Positions 43,219-55,200 of a stretch of 64,000 nt of DNA are shown here, piece by piece. The DNA comes from Cerrena zonata. Lineage: Eukaryota > Basidiomycota > Agaricomycetes > Polyporales > Cerrenaceae. The stretch spans positions 310,001-374,000 of the forward strand of contig JASBNA010000011.1 in NCBI GenBank assembly GCA_038087015.1. The letters run 5' to 3'. How positions within the stretch are numbered: the stretch's first letter is position 1; the number at the start of each line of letters is the position of its first letter. A program made the translations under genes and the position numbers. A model generated the notes under the pieces. That model was not told the origin of the DNA. It saw only the letters and a program-made list of their open reading frames with translations, and made no database searches.

Positions 43219-44711
43219 ATGCGGATTTTGAACGTTCGCTGCCACCTTCACCTCCAACCCACCAGCAAGTCTCCTAATTCTAGTCCAACAACTATGCTCC
43301 TACCAACAACCCAACGCCGATTCCCAAACGAAATTATCGATTGGATTATTGATTATCTATGGGGCGAGAACCCTACTCTTGCTGTCTGTTCTCGTGTTGC
43401 CAAAAGCTGGCTCCCAAGATGTCGCGTCAATCTCTTCGAATGCCTTGTCTGGGCGCGTAGGTGTAAAGATGGTACATCCCACTCGTTCGACGACCTGGTG
43501 GAGTACCTAAAGATCTATCCTCACCTTCGACCATACATCAAATCTCTGGCACTCGTTCATCATCGCAAGCGTGATGCTCCCCTGTGCGAGGTTGAACAGC
43601 GCCCGTGGTTGTGTGAAGTCACATTGAGAAGCCTCTTGTCTGTCTTGCCTAAACTTATCGAGATACAAATTGTGGGTGTTCGTTTAGGAGACGGGAACGC
43701 TGACCCATGCCACGACATCTGCTCTCACTCTCCTTCAACATCGGAGTCAAAACGGTTTAAACTCGATTCTCTGGTATTGAACCATTTTGGAAACCCCGGA
43801 GGCGAATTCGGACGCATATATAATTTTCTCGAGCTATTCGAGAGTGTTGAACGGCTCTGTATCTTCACTCTTTACTGGAACTCCAAGGACATGGGCGAAG
43901 ATGTATTTGCACCAATAACGCTATCACGTTACTCGCCGCTACCCTCACTTCGAACCCCTTCCTTTAAGGTCTGCACAAGACAAAACCTGTTACATCTCCT
44001 AGGCCATATATTACCTGTGATCAATTCGATTGAAGGGCTCGGATTTACATGTTACAAGTCGGAAGACGCATTCCTCGCATCTGAACAGGTGCATCGCATC
44101 GGTTCGAACCTTCAAGCACTCGACCTCAACTTATCCATGCCCATTTACTACGAAGTCGACGATGATGGTATCCATGTGCCAAGTATGTGCCTCAAACCTT
44201 CATTCCACTGAGTATACTGAACACTATGGGCGGTAGTACCTCAAGAGTTATGGAGACAACTTTTCTTCACGAAATGTTGTGCCCTACAACGCATTCTGGT
44301 TTCTATGTCCTGTTGGGGTGGATCTCTTCCACCGGGGCTGAACAATTCAAAACTCCTCTCTTACGCTCTCGATATCTTGTCAGAATGCCCTCCAACAATT
44401 GTTGAAGCAGGTCTCTGGATCGACTGTTATGATGTCACACTGGACTCAGCCGTACGAGAAATGGACTGGAAAAGACTCCGAGACCTGGTTCAAACTTGGA
44501 AACACCTATCTCGGATAACCTTCCACTTTAAATCCACTCTACTCGATAGAACAACCGACAAGACTGAGCCTTTCGTGTTGGCGGAGATGGCACCGGCCAA
44601 GCGCGACAAGCTCGATATTGAGGTTTGGATTCATGTGTATTCAAATCAAGAAGGTATGGTCTCTGTATGTTGCCTTCCTTTACATCTCACTAAAGCATTG
44701 TGTTAGCATGA
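43219..44711 (+). CDS. F-box domain protein
   Basis: Exons 43219-44182, 44237-44653 and 44707-44711 (TGA at 44709) join in phase, giving 461 residues, or 436 from the second ATG at 43294. An F-box-like motif lies near the start: RRFPNEIIDWIIDYLWGENP then LAVCSRVAKSWLPRCRVNLF. The remainder resembles the leucine-rich, beta-strand-poor C-terminal half usual in agaricomycete F-box proteins (LVHHRK, LLSVLPKLIEIQIVGVRL). F-box proteins recruit substrates to SCF ubiquitin ligases through Skp1; the substrate here is unknown. ATG 43294 places the F-box at residue about 8, the usual spacing in this family, so it may be the true start. The third exon contributes only one residue and the stop. Confidence 0.85.
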
Positions 44712-45069
44712 TCCGAGACATGGCTTGCGTGAATCTTAGGCTAGGCTTCCTTGGTTTCGAGCGAATTGAAAACAACTGGTGTTTACCAGTGTACTTTATC
44801 TGCTTGGGGCTGCAATCCTTTAATATTTACGGCTATTGATTTCATAATGCAATAATCACGATTTCGTAGATGTTTAGATGTCGTCTTTTTTTATTTCATT
44901 AGTAACAGCCACACCTACACATTTCCTCATTTATGTTTGAATGCCATCCAAGTTTGAAAATGCTCGTCGCACGTTATTGGGAAAATCTAAGTGCTCAATG
45001 AGGCAACCCAGGAGCAACAACGTCTATTGAGGATCATTAGGAATGTGAGTTTAATGATAACATTAAACA
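44712..45069. other. 3' intergenic region between convergent genes
   Basis: About 360 bp between the F-box gene (plus) and clpP (minus), which converge here. AT-rich; contains likely polyadenylation regions but no distinct gene. Confidence 0.5.
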
Positions 45070-46232
45070 TTATAGATCATTCTCTGATTTCGGTCGTCTC
45101 TCCAAAACACTGTCCACAATACCGAACTCAAGCGCTTCATGAGCTATAAGGACGAAAATGAACGAAGATCCAGGATAGTAAACGTATTTTTCAGTAGCGA
45201 TATAAAATTATATAAAGGTCACTCACCGGTCAAGAAGTAGTCCCGTTCCAATGCTTTTTCTAGGGGTTAATAGTATCATTAGTTCTGGGACCAAAGGAAC
45301 ATAGTAGAAAAGGACATTATACCAAAGCGTGTTAGACCATCTTCAACATCTTCGCCTTCTTTGGCGCAATGACGTTGGTAGATTTTAGTCAGCTGTTCTC
45401 GTACGCGAAGGATTTCCTTCGCATGGATAGCAATGTCTGACGCTTGACCCGAAGCACCTCCCGAAGGCTCTAATGCGAACATTTGACGAAACTATCAAGG
45501 GTGAACAGCCAACTGAGGGGTTAAAGTGACGTACGGTGGATCATGATGCTGGAATTAGGCAACGCATGTCGCTTGCCCTTCTCACCAGCCGCAAGGAGAA
45601 GTGACCCCATTGAACACGCTTGACCAACGCAGTACGTATGTATAGGTGACGAGACATACTAATGGTTATGTCTTAGCGTTGCGTTCGGAGAGTTGTGATA
45701 CATGAATCCGTACCTGCATCTATTTCTGTAGCGATGAGTACCGTAAAGAAAGTCAAAGGGAGAGTGCTTACTGTGTCATATATCGCAAGTCCGGCAGTAA
45801 CACTACCCCCAGGCGAGTTGATGTATAGATGAATTGGCTTCGACGTCTCCTCGGCCTCGAGGAAAAGAAGTTGCGCAACCAATAGTGCGGAGTCTGTATC
45901 AGCTATCTATAGAGAGAGTTCAAACTTTTCATCATCCGCCTCTCGTGAGAGGGTGGGGCTTACTGGACCGTAAAGCATGACAACTCGTTCACGTAGAAGT
46001 CGAGAAAAGATATCATAGCTTCGCTCCCCTCTCCCCTATATGATATTCATGATGCCAATACGCTTGACACTACGTTTGTTCCACTCACTGTTTGTTCAAT
46101 GACCATTGGTACGAGTCCCGTGTCGGATATTTGCATTGATCGAGATGCCCATTGCGTGGAGAGAGGATGGAAGTGACGAGGAGAAGGTACACGTTGTATT
46201 CTCCTTGTTTGTCTAGAAATGGCTCGAAGCAT
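45070..46232 (-). CDS. clpP: Mitochondrial ATP-dependent Clp protease proteolytic subunit
   Basis: Eight exons (minus): 46232-46089, 46035-45964, 45906-45772, 45719-45714, 45658-45535, 45469-45323, 45259-45227, 45143-45070; total 735 nt, 244 residues, all phases consistent. The N-terminus is Arg-rich without acidic residues ([15 protein letters not shown]), fitting a mitochondrial import signal. The core reads [41 protein letters not shown], then [20 protein letters not shown]. Catalytic Ser is in GQACSMGS, His in IMIHQPSGG, Asp in FGIVDSV, so the triad is intact. ClpP forms a double heptamer that degrades unfolded proteins in the matrix with the ClpX ATPase. The fourth exon is only six bases (ATGCAG); without it the invariant YDTMQY motif would be broken. 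Confidence 0.93.
45714..45719 (-). other. clpP: 6-nt microexon of clpP
   Basis: The minus-strand text is GAAATAG|ATGCAG|GTACGG: six bases between an acceptor and a donor, encoding Met-Gln. ClpP proteins have T-M-Q at exactly this point. Flanking introns are 52 bp (45720-45771) and 55 bp (45659-45713). Confidence 0.8.
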
Positions 46233-46723
46233 TACGTTCGTCAGAGGGAGGGTCTGTATTATCTCGACCGACGTGGTTTCAAGCTATACGTGCTGCAGAC
46301 AGGGTAGAGAACCTGAATATCCAGGCTGTTATTATTTCTGCGTTGTACCATAGTCAGTAAAGGTCATCATATGGTTTTACGGCTCATAAGTTTATTGTTA
46401 ACGCACATACATCTTTCCTGGGATAGAAACACAGTGAAATGGTGAGGTGCATGAAGTTGACTCACTTTGGCAAATAGTAGAAGCTAAAGGGTAGTGTAAT
46501 TACTGCAAGTAAGAGTGCTTCCGGGTAATTGCGACAGACAGGCGTCTAACTATCATTCGCGCGCACGTGATACGCGCGTTGTGGGCGTCTGTGTGAGCAC
46601 TCGACTTCACCGTTCAGCAACTCGACTTTACATCATAATTTCTGACCGTGTCTTTAAAGACAGGCTCTAGCAAACTAAGACATTGTGCTTGTCTTGTACT
46701 TCTCGCCTCATATCAAATAAGCT
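46233..46723. promoter_or_regulatory. Bidirectional promoter region between clpP and BRL1
   Basis: About 490 bp between two divergent start codons. Several C/T-rich initiator-like stretches and a palindromic GCGCGCACGTGATACGCGCG (about 46558-46577) containing an E-box CACGTG are visible. The shared promoter is inferred from gene orientation. Confidence 0.45.
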
Positions 46724-48182
46724 ATGGCTGGGAGGCTTCGCTCTACCGAAAGTCCTATGGACTTTGAGTTCACTTCTCGTCCTTCCAGCAATGCAAAGCC
46801 CGTGTGGGCAGAAAGGAATGGCGAACCTAGTACTCCACGTAAAAGTACGTGACGTTCAACCATTGTATCGGACAGATAACCTTATTGTTGATAGGAGGTG
46901 CCGACGCACTGCACCCGCCCACATCACCATTTCCTGGGCCACACACCCCAACATTTGGCCGGCTACAGGACGTACCATTCATCTTCAACACACCACCTCC
47001 ACAAGAACCGCGGGAATACCCATGGCAGCCTCCTGCAGGCTTCTCTCCAACAAAAGCGTTTCCACAAACGGAACTGAGAGACGTGGATATGCCCGATGCA
47101 AGCCCACCAAGACCTCCGTCTCCGGAAAAGGAAGGCGAAGAAGATGGTCATTCTGACCGAGCTATCGCTCTTGGAGGGCTGCGGCGAGTGTTCAAATCAC
47201 GGCAGAAAGCGAGAAGCAAAAGCAAGCTCGCGATCATAACGACGCGGAAGGGGGAAGACCGAAATGACGACTCTGATGAAAGCGACGAAGAAGGTGAACG
47301 AGGAGTTACACCAATAACGCAGAACACTTCGAACCACTACACCTTGAATCTTCCTGGACCCGCCCCTGTGCAGTCAGACATGCCTTACGTGCTTTTAGGG
47401 TGCGTATGACCCAATGATCAGCCTCCATCCAAGCTCACATTGTAGCTAGATATCTACAGTTCTTTTTTAATCTTTCGTTGATCTTGCTGTTCCTCTACCT
47501 TCTAGTGCTGTTCATTTTAACGGTTCAGCGTGATGTGGAGCATCGCATCTCAGAATATTCCATGGGCACGTAACCTAAACTCATTAGCGGCGTGTGATGG
47601 TGTCTCATTCATTTCATAGATATCGTCCAGGAAATAGCGCAATGTGCTATGCAATACAAGACGAACCAGTGCGCAACAAATCCGATGCCAGCCCTACTTC
47701 ATCAATGCGGCCTCTGGGAAACGTGTATGAACCGCGATCCGACCAAGGTGGGGCGTGCCAAAGTTGGTGCGGAATTGATCGCAGAAGTCGTGAATGGGTT
47801 TGTGGAACCTATCAGCTGGAAGACACTCGTAAGTTTCCGCTCCACGCATGTCAGATTGGCTCCGTTCCTAACTCAAGCTGCAATATCAATCTCGTCACCA
47901 TAAAACCCTTGATCATAGATATTCACTGTGTTATCACTGTCGTCCCTGACATTTTTCATCAACGCACTTCTCTCGTTATACCGGTCAAAGCTCAATCCAT
48001 CAGCGCAGCCACATTATCCGTCGGGAATGGGGCCTTATTCTGCCCAGCCAGGCGTAGCATTTCCACCGATCTTGAACACGGCACCGCACTGGGGAAAGTC
48101 ATGGGCTGGCCCTCCCGAAGTAGAGGGAATGCCCAGCCGAAGGAGGAAGTTGGAGGGAGGCGCTGTGAAGGAGATCAAATAG
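46724..48182 (+). CDS. BRL1: Brl1/Brr6-like nuclear envelope protein
   Basis: Exons 46724-46844, 46895-47399, 47450-47565, 47620-47828 and 47919-48182 give 404 residues with consistent phases. The N-terminal half is a disordered, Pro-rich and then acidic cytosolic region. A first membrane span (LQFFFNLSLILLFLYLLVLF) is followed by a lumenal domain with four cysteines (IAQCAMQYKTNQCATNPM ... LLHQCGLWETCMNRDP) and a second span (TLIFTVLSLSSLTFFINALL). Two spans around a four-Cys disulphide domain define the Brr6/Brl1 family, which works in nuclear pore complex assembly and nuclear-envelope lipid homeostasis. The third intron (47566-47619) must use a GC donor (ATGG|GCACGT) to keep the EYSMDIVQEIA frame. 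It diverges from clpP. Confidence 0.9.
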
Positions 48183-51100
48183 CAACCGTCCTGGCACCGG
48201 TGTTCAAGGTCTTGAGTTACGGAATAGTAGGTAACATCTGTGTGAGTTTTTTCTGATTTGTCTCACCTGTAACGTATTAATCAATCCAAGTAGAGTTTTT
48301 ATACCGTACGATGTCCGCCTGGTACGTGATGTCGGATTTATGGCTATCGAACCTTACCTTCTTCTAACGAATCTTACCTACTAGATTGTATTTCCACCTT
48401 ATTTTACCAAACCGGGGCTCTGGAATGTCATGCCTTGAGAAATTTCGATACTGAGGACTCATTTCCCACTGACCATTCTTTTTAGAGACAAAATGTCTTG
48501 GATCCAATACCTGAAATGAAAGCAGTGTCGTTGATGCCGTACATTCCGAAGCGTTGTGAACAACGGGTCGCCACGGGTCACTGGCAAGACATGCGTCAAA
48601 TTCAAGTGGCTCTATTTCAGCCACAATTTGAACGATGTAAATCTCACGCTACGTTGCGAATGGGACCGGAAACCTCATCCGGAACCTAACCTTACGTCTA
48701 CTCAGAGATTGATTCATATGACGTCTCTATGGTCTACACTGCATGCAGAACCGGGTTCGCATGAAGAAGGGGCAGTAGTCGCATGCATTTTTCATGTCCG
48801 TCTTATAGTGTCTCGCGGGTTCACTTCAACTCGAGGATATCTAGAAAAACTGATCTCATTTGTACTCGTTGCGTTTCACATCTTATTCTAGATTAAGAAC
48901 CAAGACGATCGGTTAGTCTTATGACCCCGCAGTAATACAACGTAGTATGAGGTAAATGTCATCTATGACTCGTGTGCTTACCGCTTGACGTTGTCATCTG
49001 TATAGGCCTTGTCCAACGCAGCAGCAAAGTCCTGTCACATTCCAACTTCGTCAAGCAATTCGATAAAATTGCGTCAATGATGCTCACAGCATGGATCTGC
49101 CGATGAGCCCGGTCTTCGGCGATGTAAGATCTCACCTGTTGGCAAGACGAGAACGGAGCATATTATGACTGGAGTAGCCTGGGGAGTAAACGGTGTCGGT
49201 AGGTGTTTCTTACACCGGGCTCCTATACATACTGATCACTCCGGCTCTAGATTGCGTCGCTGAGATAGTACCCTCGGCATGCATCAATGTGCCTTGCTCA
49301 CATTTGATAAAAGCAAGAAAGTTCATACCAGTGTTTTTAGCTGCTGTATTGGTTGATGTGCATCATGGACGGAAGAGTAGCGCTCTAATCACGCACTTTC
49401 CCATACGAAGAAGGTACGTCTTCTCTTCCTTTGGAACGAGTTTTCTCTTTTTAGCGTGTCCCATGGTAGAGGCACCTGGATGGCGTCTAGAGACGTAATG
49501 AACCAGATCTCAAGATGTGATTGAGGGTTCAGCCAAGAAGATGGTCGGTCCTATATTACACGTAACAGGAATGCAACCTCTTGTTGTACGATCTACTCCG
49601 CTGGAATGTAACTTAACCCTAAGAATGAACACCTCCCGGGAGAAGATTATATTAAGTATTTCATACAGCGATTCCGACTCTCCTCCACTTCTGATGGTTG
49701 TATGGCATCTTTCATTGCCGCCTTCCTTCTTTTTTTCAGGAGAAGATGGTATACCGTCATTATTGACCAATTGGTAAATACGTGGATTACTTTTACCAAC
49801 CTTCTTGTCTCGTGCCAAAGCGTTGAGGTGAGCTTCCGGCTTCCAGAGTCGGCATTGCTCGAATAACTCCGTGGCGCACAGATGACATCTCATATGTAAT
49901 AGCCCTGAAGGGGCTGCGAGGAAGAAAGCAATTGGCAGTAGATCTGATTGGCACCCATACCCAACTATGCATACTTGTTTGCACAGTAGTCCTCGGCTTA
50001 AGCACGGGTCACGGCGTCCGCGTTCTGCCCTGAAGAACTTAACAAAAGCACCGAGATTGTAGTGCTACGGACATCTTCCATTCCAACAACGTCTATGCTA
50101 TTCCAATGCATTGACAACTACAGGGGTGACGGGTAGATGACGACAGATGCTTGGTCTGTGAAAGCCTGGATGACGGCGACCACTCATCCGCCTTATATAT
50201 TTGCGTCGTGCAGATCGTGAGTTCATCTCGGTCCATTTTTATACTCAATTCAACGAAGAGGGTAGTAAGGCTCCCAGGCCGTGGGTTATGATTGACAGTG
50301 GGTTCGTGACATATGATATGATCCTTATGGTTACACTGATCCCATGGCCATCGCTTCTCTTTGGTCCCAGGCTGATTCCCTCTGATCCCCCATGACCATA
50401 CCTATCTTGGTATGTAGAGGGAATCGGGTCTTTGATCTTCCCCTTGTCAATGTGATGGGACATTTCGGCGCTGAACTGTGCATCTGCGATCTAACTTCTC
50501 AGATTCGCCAGGGTCCGATATCGGAAGAATGCATAGACCCAAACGGTGGGGACCGTTGTATTTAAATGTCAGTTTCCCTTGATTGATATGGCATCTTGTG
50601 AGCGCAAAACATACCTGTCTGACTTGCTTCCGTAGTATGAATATGATCTTGAACCTTTCAGCGACTCTGTCTTTGATCCTGATCACGTCTTTGTGCCAGA
50701 TCTGTCAAATGCCTCGCTTGTCCGATAATCAAGATACCTTGCTTAGCTGACATCGATACTTGTTTGTCGTTCCCTCCTCGCAATAAGAACGCTCGGAGGC
50801 TATGAGAATAATTGGTCCGACTAGTATCCGCAACCGCCCTCGCAGCTCAAAACCCATCGAGTCCGGCTTCCCATATCCTTGTGGTCAGCATGTCTACTGG
50901 GGGCTATAGCGGCTACCATTCACACCAGGAACGGTATTTCGATTTCCGCTGTTTTGGCTTGGTGGACCAACATATATACCATGCCAGCATCTTGTCTTGC
51001 TTATGGAATGTTGAACCTTGAGCTTCGAAGGACCACTCCGGCATTCACGCATTATCCGGAAGCCGTGCGCTCTTGTGCGTCTTTTACTCTCTTTGGGCGC

Positions 51101-51893
51101 AACTTGAGCCCATTGTGGCGCTGGAACTCAGGTCTCGCGTACAAAGGCAACTCCATTTCAAGACACTGATGTTCTTGAACACATCACCGTGAAGCATGAA
51201 TGAACCTTGTTGCCTTGGAGATTCTAGTTTACCCGATGTCTCTACAACAATGACACCACACCCACCAGGGCTTTGGGCGCATGGAAAAAGTGACATTGAC
51301 AGCACGCGTTCGGATCTACAGATGGATCAGGAATACGTAGGCACCAGACGTCACGCCCGGCCACACCGAAGACTCGATGATTGTCTTTTTGACAGAAGGC
51401 ATTGTGACATCGTTAAGCTCTCGCCGGCGGAGGTGAGATAGAAGGGAGTGCCAGAGTCGCGGAAGAAAGAAGACAAGCCGGATACCTAGAGTGCTCCTTT
51501 GTATCTTTCCAATCGGTAGAAAAGATGCAGTTCTAGATGATATATGACAGTTGGCCGCTGTCCTTGCTTCCTTTTTACTCATACCTGTCCGGTCATTCGA
51601 CCCTACCAAAAAGCCAATTCGGCTCGTCAAATGAAACTCCTGACTAGGGTCATGACACTGTGAGCCAATCGATCGTCTTCAACGCCGCATTGCCCCCATT
51701 TCAAGGAGCGACACGGTAATTCTTGCACTAGTTATGAGAAGCGAACTGGTATGCATCTATTTGAGTCTGAATGGGTCTTCAGTACACTATCAGATGCGCC
51801 ATGAGATAGACGAGGAGAGAATGAGCAGTATACAATGGAGATGTGATGACGATCGCCGGTAGGAGAAATATGGGAACCCTCCCCCTACTCGTG
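48183..51893. other. Gene-poor region, nothing recognised
   Basis: About 3.7 kb with only short overlapping open frames (up to 127 codons) of no consistent phase, family or codon pattern. It may contain decayed sequence, long UTRs or non-coding RNA. Confidence 0.45.
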
Positions 51894-52283
51894 TTATTTC
51901 TGCCCTCCAGATGCCCCACCTGCTGCAGCTTTGTCCTGTTCCTTTTTCTATATGACAGTATATTAAGACAGATAGGAGATCGATCGAATGATTTAATTAC
52001 CAGTTGCTTTTCTCTTAGGACGGCAGCATCTCTAAGAATTGACAGCAAATGTTCATTAAATGTCCAATAAATTAACAACACGTATACACACCTCTCCTTG
52101 CGCTGCTGTAGACTCGCTCCACTCTCCTTGGTCTTCTTCGATGCAGCAAGTTTCTTTTGTGCCTTTGCACGGTCCGTCTCACGCTGATTACCACCTGTTC
52201 ATGTTCAATACCAAATCGATTCTTCAATGAATCGAGCCTGAACCAGTTTGAGAATAGAGGGGAAAGCTAGACGTACGAGTCAT
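51894..52283 (-). CDS. SERF/4F5-family small protein (64 aa)
   Basis: Exons (minus) 52283-52277, 52194-52092, 52031-52001 and 51947-51894 join in phase to encode 64 residues beginning MTRGNQRETDRAKAQKKLAA and ending GGASGGQK before TAA. The start MTRGNQRE and the following highly charged Lys/Arg/Glu/Gln helix are the signature of the 4F5/SERF family (small EDRK-rich factor), which binds nucleic acids and accelerates amyloid aggregation. Length matches the family (about 60 residues). The first exon is only seven bases, carrying the ATG and the next one and a third codons. Introns are 82, 60 and 53 bp. No single exon exceeds 34 codons, so ordinary ORF finding misses it. Confidence 0.85.
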
Positions 52284-55200
52284 GATATCGCGCTGTAGTA
52301 TCTGAGGATACGAAAATACTGCACGACGATGATGTTCAAACCTTGAGCCCGGCCTCGAGGCGGAGGGGTCAGTTGTCCTCGGAAATGTGACACATGCTGT
52401 GACTCAGCCTTCCCACGGCTATTAAAGGTAACGATCGAAAACCCCAGGCCTCATCGGAATTCTATCCAAACCTTATGCACCCAAACTTGCCTCATGGCTG
52501 GCTCTGACACTGCCGGTTTGCAACAGGAAGATCACACTGGGCCTAGTAAGCTGATACATAGTCAATTTGTGGCGGACGAACGCTGATTACAACTCTACAG
52601 CCTTCTTATATCTCCTTTCGTTCCGACTTCGGTCTCCACATTAATGCGGGGATCGCATGCAAATCGCATGTTGGGAACCACTACTGGCAGCCACGATCAT
52701 GATGGACCCAATCTCCTTCCAGTTGAGTGTTTTAGGCTACCGATGCTCTCAGATGTATTTTTGGCGAACGTGCCTTGCCTATTTCACCTAGCTCGCAACC
52801 AATCTTAACAAATGGTCCTTTCTCGTGCATTCATGTGGTGCCTATACAGAACCTTCTTGGCGTTTCCCTGCATGGGTTCCCCAGACTCGCTTGCTGGGGT
52901 CTTGTTCTTGCTATTTGGGTTATGCCAATACTGAATACACATGTCCGGTGCTTTTGACTTTCGAAGGGGTAGTTTCATTTCCTCTCATCTCTCTCTCTCT
53001 GTCTTGGTCTCTATCGGCTACGCGGATCCGAAGAGATTCCCAGTGCAGTCTAGAGGCCCCTTTCACACTTGTCAGCACATGCCCCCCACACAGCTGCGCA
53101 ACCCGTTCAGACTCGTTTCCCTTGCTCCTGTCTGTTAATCTCTCCGAAGCACCGTGGATCGAACTGTCATTGTCAAATCGCACACTAGAGTTCTGTCTTC
53201 TAGTCACCGATATACCGGCGATCGGATGAGTGAGGGGTTTGTACAAACACGCAAAGGAAACGAATCCCTGGGTAACAGCCTGGCAAGAACTCTATTGCGA
53301 AAGAAATCATTCAAATCCTTCGAGTTGTTCCTAACAGAAGCTACCCGTATCCATCTCGGGCAATTTCATGTGAGGCAAGCGACTTCTTTCTCACCAGATT
53401 GCAATGTTCTGAATGTTCTGAACGCAGCTTGTTACTTCTAAATGGCGCGTTAGGTCATCAATATCACCGCTCTCTATAGCATCAAACTCAGCGAATCGGC
53501 GTTTTCATTTTCTCCCCTTTGCTTCCTTTTTTCTCAGAGTCAGAGAGGTGCCCCCACACGATGTCAGGTCGTGCTTCATTTATATCCGGTGGGAAACACT
53601 TCCCTTTATTTATTTTCACTATATTACAATAGCTTCCCCTGTCAAAATCCCCATCAACCATCTCCGAAGTGCAGAAATTGAGCCATAGGGCGAACACGGG
53701 TATTCCCTTCTTTTGGATACTGTGACATGAGGTACAGGTCCCAACGGTTGACTTGTCGTTGTTAAACAATCATATTAGTGCTGTGACCCGTCTCTTATGC
53801 GGTTGCTACTCCCGTAATCTGCCCGTTTTGCCCAATACATGAGCCAATACAACGACCATCTGATATTGATTACATGGGGTAACAGGGCCCTGTATCGATC
53901 ACTGAGATCTCGGAGGATTTTCCATCTTCCTTTGTTTCGCAGCCTAACATACGCGCTCGGCGCGGGTCCCTGCTCTTGAGTGTGTAAGATGGGGTTTTTT
54001 TTAAGTCTCAGAGACCTTCCACGATGGTGGGTCCGTGTGATTATTCCGAGCTTGTCTAAACACACATCCATTTTTAGTACGAGTCTGGTCAATTTCGGTC
54101 ACCCGTTTGAGGACGGGAACAGTCATAAGTTGGGATGCCGTCTTCGTACGTGTTGAAGGGGGCTCGCTAAGCAGGTACGCGAAGAACAAGCTTGTTTCGT
54201 TATAGGACAGGACATCAAAAAGTCCAATCACTGTGTGACAAGGGTTCCATGTGTGGAAGCCGATTTCAATGATGCACAAACACTGCAAGCGAAAGCTTAC
54301 GAGGGTTTTAGAACGAACGTAAAAAAGACGAAAAAGCTTCTGGTTTGTTACTCGTCAACCCTGGGGACGGAAGACGATGCCCGATTTACCTCAGCCGTTG
54401 TTTATACTTCCCTCCGATATGGCATTTCGCTTTGCTCCGAGTCGTCTTGACGTTTATACATAATACAAACAAGCAATACACAATGTCTTGGCGGCAATGG
54501 TACATACCATTGTTGTGCTTGGTTTCCTAAAGCGATCATTACCCCACTCGCTTCCGCGGGCCTGCTTGAGCGTTTGGGACGTTGCTTGCCCCATAAGTTG
54601 GTAGAAATGAGTAAGACGGATAGAGTCAGAAACGCTAGTCCCATTCAAGCACTAGTCGCTCATCTTGCATTATAATTAAGGGGATCAGGAAATCAAAGCA
54701 ACATAGGTGGTGTTCTCCTTCGATCTTAGTTTGAGCGTATGATGGTGCTTGAAGTATGTTGAAACAGGTTTCCGAGTTGACCGATGGCCGATTGTGGTAT
54801 CCCTGTCGTATTCCTGGGCATCGCTGCACCCCTTCTTTTCTCAGTGCCAGAGGCCGGGTTCTTCTTCGCTGGCAGTTTGGTCCGATGCAATTTTCGGCTT
54901 ATGAGAGAAGAGATAAACTTTGGCTCAAGAACCCAAAGCGGCATCATTTTTGTGCTTCGTATTTGTATTTGGGAAGATGCTAGCTTGAATGAGAGGTCCG
55001 CCATCTCCAGGCTTTCAAGCTGTGATGTAAAACTTTCAGCTCAATGTGGGACCCGATGATCCTGATCACATTTTCGATAGCTTTTTGATCTCATGAACGG
55101 TTTTGTAGGGGCGTCATGGGACGTGATGTGGCACGACCTTTTTGATGCACCAGGCTGACTATTTTGCGATGCTGGATTTGAAAGATTTCGTTCTTTTTTC

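Noticed and set aside
48183..51893. Many ORFs of 60-127 codons between BRL1 and the SERF-like gene
   Set aside because: They overlap on both strands, lack motifs and have no phase-consistent introns.
52495..52650. Candidate two-exon gene starting MAGSDTAGLQQ
   Set aside because: After the plausible intron the frame stops within about 15 codons; no further consistent exons.
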